From contig CM060947.1 of the NCBI GenBank assembly GCA_030765055.1, forward strand, positions 258,240,056 to 258,304,055: a DNA stretch of 64,000 nt, read 5' to 3'. This DNA comes from Mantis religiosa (Eukaryota; Arthropoda; Insecta; Mantodea; Mantidae). The notes beneath the pieces were generated by a model that was given only the letters and a program-made list of their open reading frames with translations, did not search any database and was not told where the DNA came from. Made by a program: the position numbers and the translations under genes. This document shows, piece after piece, positions 42,940 to 55,294 of this stretch; position 1 is the stretch's first letter; every line of letters begins with the position of its first letter.

Positions 42940-44834
42940 ATTTTACAAACCTGTTTTCTACATTTCCCATTATAATCTGAAGAAAGGTTGGTACACTTGT
43001 CATATTTGTGTTCTAATATACTTAAACCATCTCTGTGGTGCGATTTATCATGGTCCTCCAAATAGCTGCTTTAAGTAGCAAAAACCTACTCGTCTTAAGA
43101 CATTTTTGGGGGTGTCTGGAACAGATGATAGTCACTGAGTCCTACATCTGTCGAACAATTCCAACTTTAATTCGCATATTTTCGCATTACAGTAACTGAG
43201 GGATGGGCCGGAGCGTTCTCATGAAGAAACAGTATTATTTCTTTGCCAAATGAGGTCTTTTTCCTTTCACATCATCACTCAAACTTTGCAGTAAGCTTGC
43301 TCAATAGTCGCCAGTGATACTTATAAACCTTTTCCAAGTAAGCATAAAAACAATTCCCTGTGCGTCCCAGAAAACACTCGTCATAAACTTGTTAGCTGGC
43401 AAAATTGACTTAGCCTGTTTTGGAACTGGTTGACCTGGCGCAATCCACCACTTTGACTGTGACTTATTTTCTGGAGTGTATCCAAGTTTCATCTATGGTA
43501 AAAGGCGTCTCAAAACTTCACTGAGATTTTTAGAAGAGAGCTCCAAATTCTTAACAGAAGCAGATTTTCTTTCACGTGTTAACAAACGCGGCACCCATCT
43601 TGCACAGACCTCGAGAAAGCCCAAAACATTACATAAAATATTACCTGCCCGTTGTTTTGATATGTTTACAGCCTCTGCTATCTCAAACAACTTTAATCTG
43701 CAGTATTCCAGTTCTAAACGATGAATTTTTTCAATGATCTATGGAGTTGTTACTTCCACAGAACGTTCAGAGCGAGTCTCATCACTAGTACTCGTGCGTC
43801 CCATTTTAAACTCTACAACCCACCTTTTAATCGTTGTATATGAAGGGACAAAGTCTTTCAATGATCTCTGGAGTTGTGACTTCTACAGGATGTCCAGAGC
43901 GAGGCTCATCACTAGTATTCGTACGTCCCATTTTAAACTCTACAACCAACCTTTTAATCATTGTATATGAAGGGACAGAGTCTTTCAATGATCTCTGTAG
44001 TTGTGACTTCCACAGGACGTCCAGAACGAGGCTCATCACTAGTATTCGTACGTCCCATTTTAAACTCTACAACCAAACTTTTAATCATTGTATATGAAGG
44101 GGCAGAGTCTCTCAATGATCTCTGGAGTTGTGACTTCCAGAGGACGTCCAGAGCGAGGCTTATCACTAGTACTCGTTCGTCCCATTTTAAACTTTACAAC
44201 CCACCTTTTAATTATTGTATATGAAGGGATAGAGTTTTTCAATGATCTCTGGAGCTGTGACTTCCACAGGACGTCCAGAGCGAGGCTTATCACTGGTACT
44301 CGTACGTCCCATTTTAAATTTACAACTCATCTTTTAATCATTGTATATGAAGGGACAGAGTCTTTCAATGATCTCTGGAGTTGTGACTTCCATAGGACTT
44401 CCAGAGCGAGGCTCATCACTAGTACTCGTACGTCCCATTTTATACTCTACAACCCACCTTTTAATTATTGTATATGAAGGGATAGAGTCTTTCAATGATC
44501 TCTGGAGTTGTGACTTCCACAGGACGTCCATAGCCAGGCTCATTACTAGTACTCGTACGTCCCATTATAAACCCTACAACCCACCTTTTAATCTTTGTAT
44601 ATGAAGGGACAGAGCCTTTCTGTGAGCTCTGTAGTTGCGACTTCCACAGGACATCCAGAGCGAGGCTCATCACTAGTACTCGTACGTCCCATTTTAAACT
44701 CTACAACTCACCTTTTAATTATTGTATATGGAGGGACAGAGTCTTTCAATGTACTGTCATTTCCTCCTTAATTTCTTTAGGCGTTAAACCTTTAAAATGT
44801 ATTTAATCACTGCTCGTTTTTCCAAATCTTCCAT
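42940..44834 (-). pseudogene. Mariner transposase with an internal 127-bp tandem array
   Basis: The start at 44834 (MEDLEKRAVIKYI) opens the first helix. From about 44760 to 43740 the segment encoding the second helix and linker (EFKMGRTSTSDEPRSGRPVE then VTTPEIIERL) is repeated about eight times. The coding order then resumes at 43690: MFEIAEAVNISKQRAGNILC, ARWVPRLLTRERKS and, at 43492, KLGYTPENKSQSKWWIAPGQ. Towards 43090 the second catalytic block reads LFLHENAPAHPS, with glutamate for aspartate. LSDYHLF keeps the third. The tail ILEHKYDKCTNLSSDYNGK ends near 42960. It is dead, and unusual for the array. Confidence 0.88.
43740..44765 (-). repeat. 127-bp tandem array made from mariner linker-coding DNA
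   Basis: About eight units are spaced 127 bp (equivalent points at 43970, 44097, 44224, then 44350, 44477 and 44604). Each contains gatctctggagttgtgactt, gaggctcatcactagtactc and tatatgaagggacagagtct. Because 127 is not divisible by three, consecutive units fall in different frames. The antisense frames also stay open across units, which produces spurious ORFs on both strands. Confidence 0.93.
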
Positions 44835-45471
44835 TTTCGTGAAACCTCTACATATGTCTTGTTTTAAATGTTGTCATTCAAAAACTAAACAATCTATTGA
44901 CCTGCAAGGATAGATACAAGCTAGTCTAGAAACAAACTGCCCCAGGGGTGCCCTCTGTATATGAGGCCTGGGAGTTATCAGTAAACCGTCGTACCTCAAT
45001 GGTTAAAAAGTTAAATCCATTAATTTAGTTTTCTAAAATGAAAATCAAATTAATCTAGAAACGACTAGCCAACATCGATCGTCTCATATTAGGAGACGGC
45101 CTTGGTCTAAATTGCTATATATTATAGGAAATAAAATTGCAAATAATTGTACTAATTTATTGTAGTTCATTATGTATTATTTTATTATTTATCGCTTGAT
45201 GCGCTGTTTCGGGATCATGTTAGTAAGGGTGCCGTCTCTCGTTTCATCCTTTATTCCGCGATTTCCCCACTTCCGGCGTAAGTACATATGTCGAGACGCG
45301 GTACCCCCTCCGTAAAATTCTAGTATATCTGTAAATTCGCGGAAATTAACCATCCTTTCACTGGTGGATAAATCACATCTTTATTCACTTGTGCCATAAT
45401 TATATGTTTATTCAATTTAAAAGTTCAAAAATACAAATGAAATCAAGACATACAAGTAATTCATAATATTA
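44835..45471. other. Unassigned sequence
   Basis: The first bases are the leader of the mariner. The rest, including a GC-richer patch near 45190-45310, shows nothing recognisable. Confidence 0.3.
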
Positions 45472-46480
45472 GGTTGCCTCCTAATTAAACTTGGCTTTCC
45501 TATTTTGTATTTTTGGAAAATTTATTGGGATTTTTGTTTTTCCAATGCTATTTAGAGGGTTTCATGGCTAGTGTGGCATCCATTGTGAGCATTTATCAGT
45601 ATTCAGTTGTTAATAAAGAATAACAAATTGGAGATAACGTTTGAAATTAGAGTCCTTCTAAAACATTACTGTAAACAAGATTATAAAGTCGCTGCCGCAG
45701 CTCGAAGAATATGTGTAGTGGAAGGACATGTCGTTAGTGAGTATGTGGCACAACGATGGGTCCAACGTTTTAACAATGGAGACGAAAACACTAAAGATAT
45801 ACCACGTTCTGGAAGACTTAAAATATCGAATACCGGGGATACACGCCGAGCTCTGCAAGGAATCCGTAAAAAAGTACCCGCAGACTTTGACAATAACTTG
45901 CTGTATCAAAAGATACCATACATCACCACATTGAGACACTTTGACATCATAAAGAAGCAGTAGATCTGTACCTCATGAACTGACAACTCAACAGGCTGAA
46001 CATAGAGTGAATATCTATCGTCCGTAATCATATAGATGATAGATTTGTGAAGAGAATTGTTACGTATGTTGAAAAATGGGTGTATTACCGAAAATCTTAT
46101 GTTTCGAAACAGTGATTTAATCCCCGCCAATATGCCAAAGTCATAGTCAGAAGGATCAGTTCGATTCCAAAGTAATGTTGTGTATCTTGTGGAATTTTGA
46201 AGGTGTGACTCACTGGGAGTTTGTTCCAAACGGATGGACAATTGATGCAGCTCTTGGTTTTCAACAACTAGAATCTGATATACTTTTGTTTCGAGGTAAC
46301 AGAACACTTTCTCTAATAATATTAAACATCCAATTCATTCTGACAAAGCTATTACATTCTAAAGCCTCACCAATACCAAAAAATATCACCGAAATGACTA
46401 ATTTAAAAAACAATAATCTTACTTATATGCACAAATCACATAACTATTTTGCGACGTAATGCTATTACTATGCCAACGGT
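45472..46480 (+). pseudogene. Mariner (SETMAR-like lineage) transposase fragment
   Basis: The left end aggttgcctcctaattaaac may be the terminal repeat. From 45607: FEIRVLLKHYCKQDYKVAAA, ARRICVVEGHVVSEYVAQRW and VQRFNNGDENTKDIPRSGRL, the N-terminal helix-turn-helix pair and linker. After frame loss, VKRIVTYVEKWVYYRK replaces the usual first-aspartate block (valine where aspartate is expected). A later frame gives MLCILWNFEGVTHWEFVPNG. The second and third aspartates are not found; the sequence after 46300 is unrelated. No right terminal repeat could be defined. Confidence 0.8.
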
Positions 46481-46810
46481 TATGGAAAATTAATTCAGAA
46501 TCTTCATCGAACATGTAAGAGATACCCTGGAATTATCGAAAGCACTAGCACATAAAATCGATCTCGAAGACACAGGAGAGAGAGCGGAACAAATGCCGGA
46601 GATTGTAGCTTTGAGTACCAGGCTTAGAGCATCGCCATTTGTGTACCTGATGGATTTCATAGAAGTTTCTGCCGTTTGTATCAGGTACTTGTACAGGACT
46701 GCAAGAATTGCTACAGACCGTCCACTAATTAAGTAACAAACCTTATTTCACCCATTAAATATGACATAGAAGACTGGCGAGAAATTACATGCACACATTG
46801 CATTTAATAC
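46481..46810. other. Unassigned sequence
   Basis: A mildly coding-looking stretch (about 46500-46735, rich in gat, gag and aga triplets) has no long ORF and no family signature. Confidence 0.3.
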
Positions 46811-48706
46811 ATAAATGAAATGATGTTCAAATAAGTACGGGGTTCATAGACCTTAAAGTTAACATACATTCATCTATCAGGATAAGGGAAAGCCTCCAAC
46901 GTTAAGTCATAGCGGACGATGAATGAAATGATGTTCAAATGAGTGCAGGGTACATAGAGCTTAGAGTTACCATACATTCATCTTTCAGGATAAGAGAAAA
47001 CTCGCAACATTAAGTCATATCAGACGATGAATGAAATGATGTACAAATGAAAACAGGGTACATAGAGCTTAGAGTTACCAGACATTCATCTTTCAGGATA
47101 AGGGAAAACCTCTAACGTTAATTCATAGCGGACGATGTATGAAATGATGTTCAAACGAGTACAGGGTACATGGAGCTTAGAGTTACCATACATTCATCTT
47201 TCAGGATAAGAGAAAACTCGCAACATTAAGTCATATCGGACGATGAATGAAATGATGTTCAAATGAAAACAGGGTACATGGAGCTTAGAGTTACCATACA
47301 TTCATCTTTCAGGATAAGAGAAAACTCGCAACATTAAGTCATATCGGACGATGAATGAAATTATGTTCAAATGAAAACAGGGTACATGGAGCTTAGGTTT
47401 ACCATACATTCATCTTTCAGGATAAGAGAAAACCTCCAACGTTAAGTCATATCGGATGATGAATGAAATGATGTTGAAATGAAAACAGGGTACATGGAGC
47501 TTAGAGTTACCAGACACTCATCTTTCAGGATAAGGGAAAACCTCTAACGTTAAGTCATATCGGATGATGAATGAAATGATGTTGAAATGAAAACAGGGTA
47601 CATGGAGCTTAGAGTTACCAGACATTCATCTTTCAGGATAAGGCAAAACCTCCAACGTTAAGTCATATCGAACGATGAATGAAATGATGTTCAATTGAGT
47701 ACAGTATACATGGAACTTATAGTTACCAGACATTCATCTTGCAGGATAAGAGAAAACCTCCAACGATAACTCTTATCGGACAATGAATGAAATGATGTTC
47801 AAATATGTACAGTGTACATAGAGCTTAGGGTTATCAGGCATTCATCTTTCAGCATTAGAGAAAACTTCCAATATTAAGTCATATCGGACGATGGATGAAA
47901 TGATGTTCAAATGAGTACAGGGTACTTAGAGCTTAGAGTTATCAGACATTCATCTTTCACGATAAGAGAAAACCTCCAACGTCAAGTCATACTGGACGAT
48001 GAATGAAATGATGTTCAAATGAGTATAGGGTACATGGAGCTTAGAGTTATCAAGCATTCATCTTTCAGCATAAGAGATCTTCCTACATTAAGTCATATCG
48101 GACGATGGATGAAATGATGTTCAAATGAGTACAGGGTACATAGATGTTAGAGTTAACAGACAATCATCTTTAAGGATAAGCGAAAACCTCCAAAATTATG
48201 TCGTACCGAATGATGCATGAAATGATGTTCAAGTAGGTACAGTGTACATAGAGCTCAGAGTTAACAGACAATCATATTTCTGGATAAGGGAAAATCTCCA
48301 AAATTATGTCGTACCGGATGATGCATGAAATGATGTTCAAATGTGTACATTGTACATGAGCTTAGAGTTACCAGACACTCATCTTGCAGGATATGGGAAA
48401 ACCTCCAACATTAAGTCATATTGAATGATGAATGGAATGATGTTCAAATGAGTACAGGGTACATAGAGCTTAAATTTACCAGACACTCATCTTGCAGGAT
48501 AAGGGAAAACCTCCAACGTTAAGTCATATCGGACGATGAATGAAATGATGTTCAAATGAGTACAGGGCACATAGGGCTTAGAGTTACCAGACATTCATTT
48601 CTCAGGATATGATAACGCCTAAAACGTTAAGTCGTGTTGGACGATGAATGAAATAATGTTCAAATGAGTGCAGGGTACATGGAGCTTAGATTTACCATCA
48701 ACTTTC
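46811..48706 (+). repeat. 107-bp SINE-A-body array (array 3), about 18 monomers
   Basis: This is the longest block of the family. Units such as gtcatatcggacgatgaatg, ttcaaatgagtacagggtac and ggagcttagagttaccagac repeat every 107 bp or so. Subgroups of neighbours share variants (ctcgcaacattaagtc in four units; aaatgaaaacaggg in several), which indicates local duplication of multi-unit segments. Orientation equals array 1. Confidence 0.94.
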
Positions 48707-49378
48707 AGGGCTAAGGTATATGAAAAATTGAACTTTGATTTTGCTGCTGTGCATTTAGCTGAGTAAACGTGCGTCATTTTACACAACTTTTAACTAACAG
48801 TTGGTTGAGTTAGTTTAACGCAATCAAATCTTTTTCAAATGTTACGATGAAGGATATAATGATAATTCCGAATTTTCTCCGTCTTAGATAAGCAGAAAAT
48901 AAAGCTGAATAAACCCCTGGAAAGTGTTTTAGAACCACTTTTCTTCGCTGTAAACAGTTTTTATTTGAGTAGAACTCTGCAGCCACAAGAACTGCAGATA
49001 GCGAAGTTTCAAGGCAGATATTACAGAATTTCTAGCACCTTCTCTCAAGTTTTTGCTCTTGTGAAAGTAAATGAAAGATATGAACCTTTGTTAAACCCAC
49101 GAAAGCAGGTGCAGGGCGCCGAAATACCTCGCAAAACTAATATTTGTATTCCTTTGGCTTTACAGACGGAAAAAAGCCCAGCGAAATTGCTGGTGGAATG
49201 TGGAACATTACCGCAGAGAAAAAACTCTGTTAAATTCTTTGAAAAGCTTTAGTAAACAATTGAGAGATTATAGAAAGTAGATAATTCAGCAGTTTTGTAA
49301 ATAAACCATTTGTTATCAATACATGTAAGGCATTACTTAGGTAAAATTATACTGTAACCCATGAAATCTAAAAAACTA
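48707..49378. other. Unassigned sequence with a 95-codon ORF
   Basis: The ORF at 48965-49252 (MSRTLQPQELQIAKFQGRYY…) has a less AT-driven composition than most chance ORFs here, but no domain that I recognise, and no promoter or neighbour that supports it. Confidence 0.3.
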
Positions 49379-51040
49379 CGAGGGCGTTCAATAAACAATG
49401 ATACAAACAAGATAAAACAAGATAAAAATAAAGAAAAAACAGGACATACATAATATAAAAATAATTAGAAACTAAAGGATTTATATGTTCTTTACAAAAT
49501 AACTTAATTGCATCTCTAAAAGGTTGTAAAATACCAACAAAAGCAATGTTATCCCTTTGCTACAAAAGAAGTAGATCCGAAAACTGAATCAGCATAGTGA
49601 GATGTGCTTCATAATATTCGTATAATTGTAAAGCTGTAAAATATAATCCTAAGATAGGTTGAAGAGAATATTTTGGAGTACAAAACTTATATTTCAATCA
49701 TTGATTGAATCCACTAATCTTTATGAAAATATAATTTAAGTTTTGTGCTCCAATTTTTTATGGTCATGATATTCCGCATTAAAATTCAATGCTATTATAT
49801 TCTGTTAGCATAATGTGAAACAAACACACCGTAGTAGTTTCATTGTTGATACACCTGGTTTCCGCCTGTGAGAGCCACGCAGGTTAAGACCGGTTCTGTA
49901 TCGCCTACCGCTGCAATTGAGCTAACACGCGAGGAACAATACGCGGCTTGGAAATTCTGCTTTCGTCTCAACAAATCTTCAGTTGAGACCTATACAATGT
50001 TACAGGGGGCCTATGGAGAGTGTCTTCTTCCCTACATCACAGCTCGAAGGTGGTTTAAAATGTTTAAAGAGGGCAGACAATCAATTTCAAAGGAAGGTGG
50101 ACCCGGTGTTCCAGTAACTGCTCTTACGGAAGAAAATATAAAAACTGCTGCTGACATTGTAAGAGAACATCGACGAATTACCTTAATATCACTTTCTGAA
50201 ATACTGAACATTTCATTGTGAGTCACCCATACGCTGGTGACAGAAACATTACACATGAGACGCATTTGTACGTGATGCGTTCCAAGACTTGATTCCTGAA
50301 CAAAAGGACACCCACATGCAGGTCTGAATGCAGATAAAGTTGATGTTAGAGGAAGATACGGAGTTTCTTTCAAACGTTATCACTGCAGATGAAACTTGGC
50401 TACATCATTTTGATCCTGAGAGCAAACAGCAAAGCTCAGTGTGGAAATCACCTTCATCACCAACCCCACAAAAGGGCAGAAATGGTTGCTTCTGCTGGGA
50501 AAGTTATGGTCATCTCATTCTTTGGTATTCATGGAATGGTTTATCAGCATGTTGTACCTGCACACACATCAGTAACTGGACAATACTACAAGGATGTCCT
50601 GAAAACATTGCAAGTTCATATTAGGTGCAAAAGAGCACATTTCCGTGATGCAGGCTGGATGCTGCACTACGATAATGCGCGGCCGCATATTGACAATGTT
50701 ATTGCTAAATATCTTGCAAAAATAAACTTGAAGTGCATCTCTCATCCTCTCTAAAGTCTGGATTTAATCCCATGTGACTTTTCTATTCCCTAACTTGAAG
50801 AAAGACCTTCGTGGGAGGCATTATCCATCATCAGATGTAGCGGTGAAGGCTGCGAAGGCTATTTTGAAGGATCGCTCAAAAATGGTTTCCAGCATGCCTT
50901 TGAAGACCGGCAGAAGCGCTGAGACAAGTGCATCGCATTCAGGAGACACTATTTTGAGAAGGACCATCAAAATTATTGAGAATGAGTAAAGGTACGTTGT
51001 CAAATAAAATAGTGATCGTTATTTATTAAACAGCCACCGT
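49379..51040 (+). mobile_element. Mariner element (family of 2.9, 55.3 and 56.2 kb)
   Basis: The left end cgagggcgttcaataaacaa follows a TA. The right end, in reverse cggtggctgtttaataaata, is a matching terminal repeat. At about 1.66 kb it is longer than usual because of an AT-rich segment between the left end and the ORF (49400-49790). Confidence 0.82.
49868..50989 (+). pseudogene. Mariner transposase pseudogene (DD34D)
   Basis: The first frame (49868-50221) encodes LTREEQYAAWKFCFRLNKSS and YITARRWFKMFKEGRQSISK, the two helix-turn-helix parts, then RRITLISLSEILNISL and a stop. After frame loss, ITADETWLHHFDPESKQQSS holds the first aspartate. The frame 50389-50754 continues VISFFGIHGMVYQHVVPAHT and HYDNARPHIDNVIAKYLAKI with the second aspartate. 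Past a stop follow LIPCDF, with the third, and FPNLKKDLRGRHYPSSD. The end is ILRRTIKIIENE. All three aspartates are present, but the protein is broken into at least four frames. Confidence 0.9.
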
Positions 51041-51049
51041 TATTAACTC

Positions 51050-52103
51050 GTGAAAATGTTTGTGAAATATTTTTTTTTCGAATTGCAACGTGCACTGTCA
51101 AGAAAAAAGTGCATCGATCATCTAACTTTCACACTTGACGACGAAGCTCCATCCTTTGCCACTATAAAACGCTGGTATAACGAGTTTGTTTGGGTCGCCA
51201 TTCGCTCAGTAATGAACTTCGTGAAGGCCATCGAAAATGAGTGGAAAAATTAATACTGGCAGATCGTCATGCAACATACTTGGAGAATGAGGAATACCTA
51301 GACATTAGCTCGGTCAGTATATATCAATTATTGCAATATTATTTAGTCATAAAGGAGGTTTGATCTGGTTAGACACCACATAATTTGACATAATCTGAAA
51401 AAGATACTCGTGTCGATTGGTGTACAGAAGAACTCAAGAAACACAATGGTGGTGACTCAAAAGACGTATATAAGTTTGTAACAGGTGACAAATCATGTGT
51501 CTATAAGTATGAGCCGGATCAAAAACAGCAGACGACTAGACTGTATGGATGCTTTAAGATGAAGCAAATTCAACAAAATTTCTTCGCAACAGAAGCCTTC
51601 GAAGCAAATGGTTGCCTGCTTTACCAGCAAAACTGGTCATGTGGCAACTGTGCTTTTAAAGGAAAGTAAAGCGGTCAATGTAAAATGGTACACAACAATT
51701 CCTTTGCCGGAATCCATTAGTGAAGTAAGGACAATCAACAGGAACCACAGAATTGTTCCTCATCAAGACAATGCTAGTGTACACATGTCTAACAACAGAG
51801 CATTTGAAGCTCCGAAAAACCGAATGGATGGATCATCCGCCATAGAGTCCAAATTTGGTACTGAATGATTCCTTTTTCTTCTCGAACCTCAAGAAGAAAT
51901 TGCCTGGACAGCATTTACGTCGGCAGAACAAGCCCTTCATGTCCTCAAAAACCATGTTTTGGAGGTGCCTTAACAACACTGAAATAAATGCTTTTCCAAA
52001 TGGCGATCGTAAATGGGAATATTTAGAAAACCAATGAAGTAGCTTTTAATCAAAACCTACTTTATTTTAATTAATGGGCTTAAAATATATATAGTACCCC
52101 TCG
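51050..52103 (+). pseudogene. Another mariner lineage, heavily decayed
   Basis: DDEAPSFATIKRWYNEFVW at about 51140-51195 is the second helix-turn-helix of a mariner. The first catalytic block reads VTGDKSCVYKYEPDQKQQ near 51481. The second reads IVPHQDNASVHMSNN near 51755. The third-aspartate region lies at a frameshift near 51860 (VLNDSFFFSNLKKKLPGQHL keeps ND). The tail KWEYLENQ ends at 52034. The right end, tagtacccctcg before a TA at 52104, fits a mariner terminus. The left terminal repeat is not clear because the element adjoins the previous one. Confidence 0.78.
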
Positions 52104-52105
52104 TA

Positions 52106-52750
52106 CTGTTTGATTCCTCTGGGGGATTGAACCACCAACCCTATTAATTAAAGAACCTCTACCGGTGAGTATTCTGGAGTGCTGCTGTGGCAGTACCGCT
52201 GTAAGCTCCTGCGGATTCGAGGAAGGGATATATTGGCCAAGAAGAAGCCTGGCCCAAGGTGAGGTAGGTGGTAAGACGTAAGCATGACCGAGATCTTGCT
52301 TAAGCTCTTAGGAGTAGAGGTGTAACAGGATTCTGGGGATATCTCAGGGAGTGTTGAGCGGTCTTGTTTGGAAACGCATGAGGAATTAAGTATATTGACC
52401 AGTGTAGGGTCTCTGCGGCGGTTGGTGTTGACCTCTGGAGCTGGGTACGTGGAACATCGTATAGAGGGCTGTCACTTCCTCCTTGATGAGTCTCCGGAGC
52501 ATAAGTAGGTATATGTCGCGATGTTTGATTGTGATTTCATGCTTCTCCTGTTTGTCATCTTGTAATTCTGCAAGTTCTGTGCTGAGATCCGTGTGTGATG
52601 TAGCTTGCTGCGCAGGTGAAGACATGAGCTCTCATAGAAGTTCCTCCAAGGTGGTCAGTTTGGCCATAATGACCAGGAACTCCAACTGGAGATCCTGAAC
52701 ACCCTCACCTTGGTCCCCGATTTCCACCCTGTGCTGCTCCTGGCTGAGCA
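52106..52750 (-). pseudogene. Coiled-coil ORF remnant, possibly gag
   Basis: The minus strand from 52745 encodes a helical, charged stretch, LEFLVIMAKLTTLEELL, a stop, then TDLSTELAELQDDKQEKHEI and MLRRLIKEEVTALYTMFHVP. The composition is less AT-rich than the flanks. Coiled-coil segments of this type occur in gag proteins of LTR elements, two of which are in this window, but no gag core, protease or LTR is attached. No function can be assigned with confidence. Confidence 0.35.
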
Positions 52751-52755
52751 GTTAG

Positions 52756-53690
52756 CACTTTAAGTGATAGTCAAATGTTTGATATACATGACTTTCTCTA
52801 CTCTTGTACAAACACTTATTGCCTTATCTGCTTCAAGATAACCATTATCTTATTGTAGTTACAAGGGAATACAGTAGACTTTAAGTGATAGTCAAATGTT
52901 TTATATACATGACTTTCTCTACTCTTGTACAGACAGTTATTGCCCTATCTGCTTCAAGATAAACATTATCTTATTGAGTTACAAAGGAATACAGTAGACT
53001 TTAAGTGATAGTCAAATGTTTTATATACATGACTTTCTCTACTTTTGTACAAACAGTTATTGCCTTATCTGCTTCAAGATAAACATTATCTTATTGTAGT
53101 TACAAGAGAATAGAGTAGACTTTAAGTGATAGTCAAATGTTTGATATACATGACTTTCTCTACTCTTGTACAAACAGTTATTGCCCTATCTGCTTCAAGA
53201 TAAAGATTATCTTATTGTAGTTACAAGGGAATACAGTAGACTTTAAGTGATAGTCAAATGTTTTATGTACATGACTTTCTCTACTCTTGTACAAACAGTT
53301 ATTGCTCTATCTACTTCAAGATCAACATTATCTTTTTGTAGTTACAAGGGAATACAGTAGACTTTAAGTGATAGTCAAATGTTTTATATACATGACTTTC
53401 TCAGCTTTTGTACAAACACTTATTGCCCTATCTGCTTCAAGATAAACATTATCTTATTGTAGTTACAAGGGAATACAGTAGACTTTAAGTGATAGTCAAA
53501 TGTTTTATATACATGACTTTCTCTGCTATTTTAGAAACATTTATTGCTCCATCTACTTAAAGATAAACATTATCTTATTATGGTTACAAGGAAATACACT
53601 TTATGTGATAGTCAAGTGTTTTGAAACTGGTGGTCTAGGTGACGTGTTTGTAATTGCATTGTATTTGTACATCCAAGAGATGAAAGAATG
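52756..53690 (+). repeat. 121-bp satellite block 5, about 7 monomers plus terminal unit
   Basis: Monomers share acttgttac-type text with blocks 1-4, but use tgccctatctgcttcaagat in place of tgctctatctacttcaagat, a local variant. The block ends in gttttgaaactggtggtcta and the conserved unit ggtgacgtgtttgtaattgc. Confidence 0.93.
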
Positions 53691-53789
53691 ATTTACGATT
53701 GGCTGCTTTGGAAACGAGTTATTATTTAACTGTTGCAAGCAGGTTCAAAGGAATGTGAATTGCATGCTTTAACAAGTAATATCTTTTTA

Positions 53790-53987
53790 TCCCCCTGTAA
53801 TTTACGTCCACCAACGTTATGTCATATCGGACGGTGAATGAATTGGATTAAATGATGCTGAAATGATTCCAGGATACATGGAGCTTAGAGTTACCCGACA
53901 TTCGTCTTGTAGGATAAGGGAAAACCCCGGACAAAGCCTTATCCAGATAACTCACCCTGACCGAGATTCGAACTCGGGACCTCGAGA
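53790..53987 (-). repeat. SINE-A copy 6, head truncated
   Basis: The tail side (ctgtaatttacgtccaccaa), the body (tcatatcggacggtgaatga) and box B in reverse (gagattcgaactcgggacct) are present. The copy breaks off at 53987 before the box A region. Confidence 0.9.
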
Positions 53988-55294
53988 ATTTGTAATAACT
54001 GAAAATTCCCTAATGTAAAAGGAATTTGCATGTTATTAATCATTTAGCTAATAAACTTAATGGTGAACATAATGCTCTCTATATTTGTGTAGGAATATTT
54101 TTTCTAAATGTTGCAGTTTTTGAGTTATACGTAAGTAAATTAGAATGGAAAGGAATTCTGAGGACATTCAAAGATATACAATTTAATATACACATTTCAT
54201 TTGTCATGATAATGTGATAAAAAATGACTTTTTATTCAAAATCGTTAGGAAGTCTTTGAGAATATAAAACTTTTCGAGAATTTTCAACGTAAAGCATAGT
54301 TTGTGGTAAGGTTTGCTTCTTTGGAAGACATTATACTTACAAACCAATGTTAAGATGTTCCGGATAGACAGATATTTAGATTTTTAGAAAGGAGTAATTT
54401 ATAGTGCATATGAAAATATATTTGTGGTGAAATTTCAGTGTAATATTTCTGTAATGCCCTGTTTACATACTAGTGCCTAATTTTGGAAAACTCTTAAACT
54501 ACTTCCATATATCGTTCACATTTCTACTATTTTCAGATCCTATTTCCCAATATTTGTAGTTTAGATATTAAAATTTACATATAATAAATGAATATTAGAA
54601 TTGTTTGCAAATTTTGTTCCAGAATTGCATGTTTGTAAACTTGTAAGTTCTGAGAAAGTTTACAAATCCAGATGTACCGTCGACTAAGGTAACTAACTGA
54701 AGTGTTTCCGGTTCAAAATGTCACTAGCTAGCAAAGACATAAAATACATATATTTAACTCTTCATATCTCCAACATATTCAATGGGCATTGTGCGTTTTT
54801 AATATAGGAGGCGTGATATCAAATATTGTATTGAATTTTAAGAATAAAAGATGTCAAATATTAAAAACATGCAATTAAAATCCGTGGCATTGTAATATAT
54901 TGGCTATGCTGCTGTGGCGTGACTTGATTGGTTGTCTGCTGAATGTGCTTTATTACGTTGGATGCAGGGTTTTCAATTTATGTTCAGCTTAACGGCATAA
55001 GAGGTCATGAAGGAACATAAAATGATATTTTCGGGGAAATGATGCAGAAATGAATCACTCGACTACATGGTTGTTAGTACAAAGCAATATAAAGTGAGGT
55101 TAGGACACTTGTGTATACTAAATTTTTCTACGTTACAATTTTACAGTTTAGTAACATATATACCTGAATATTGAACATAAATGACATGCAATATGAAATA
55201 TAAGGCTGGGATAACTATACGATGGTCCGCTGATAAGATCCGGGCCTCATATATAGAGGTCACTACTGGGCCAGTTTGACGAATAGCTGTTTGA
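53988..55294. other. Unassigned AT-rich sequence
   Basis: About 1.3 kb with no recognisable ORF or repeat. Confidence 0.4.

Noticed and set aside
43734..44604. Series of 70-130-codon ORFs on both strands
   Set aside because: They are frames through the 127-bp array; both strands stay open by repetition, and only the minus strand resembles mariner linker codons.
48965..49252. A small host gene (95 codons)
   Set aside because: No motif, no supporting promoter or splice context; kept only as an unassigned ORF.
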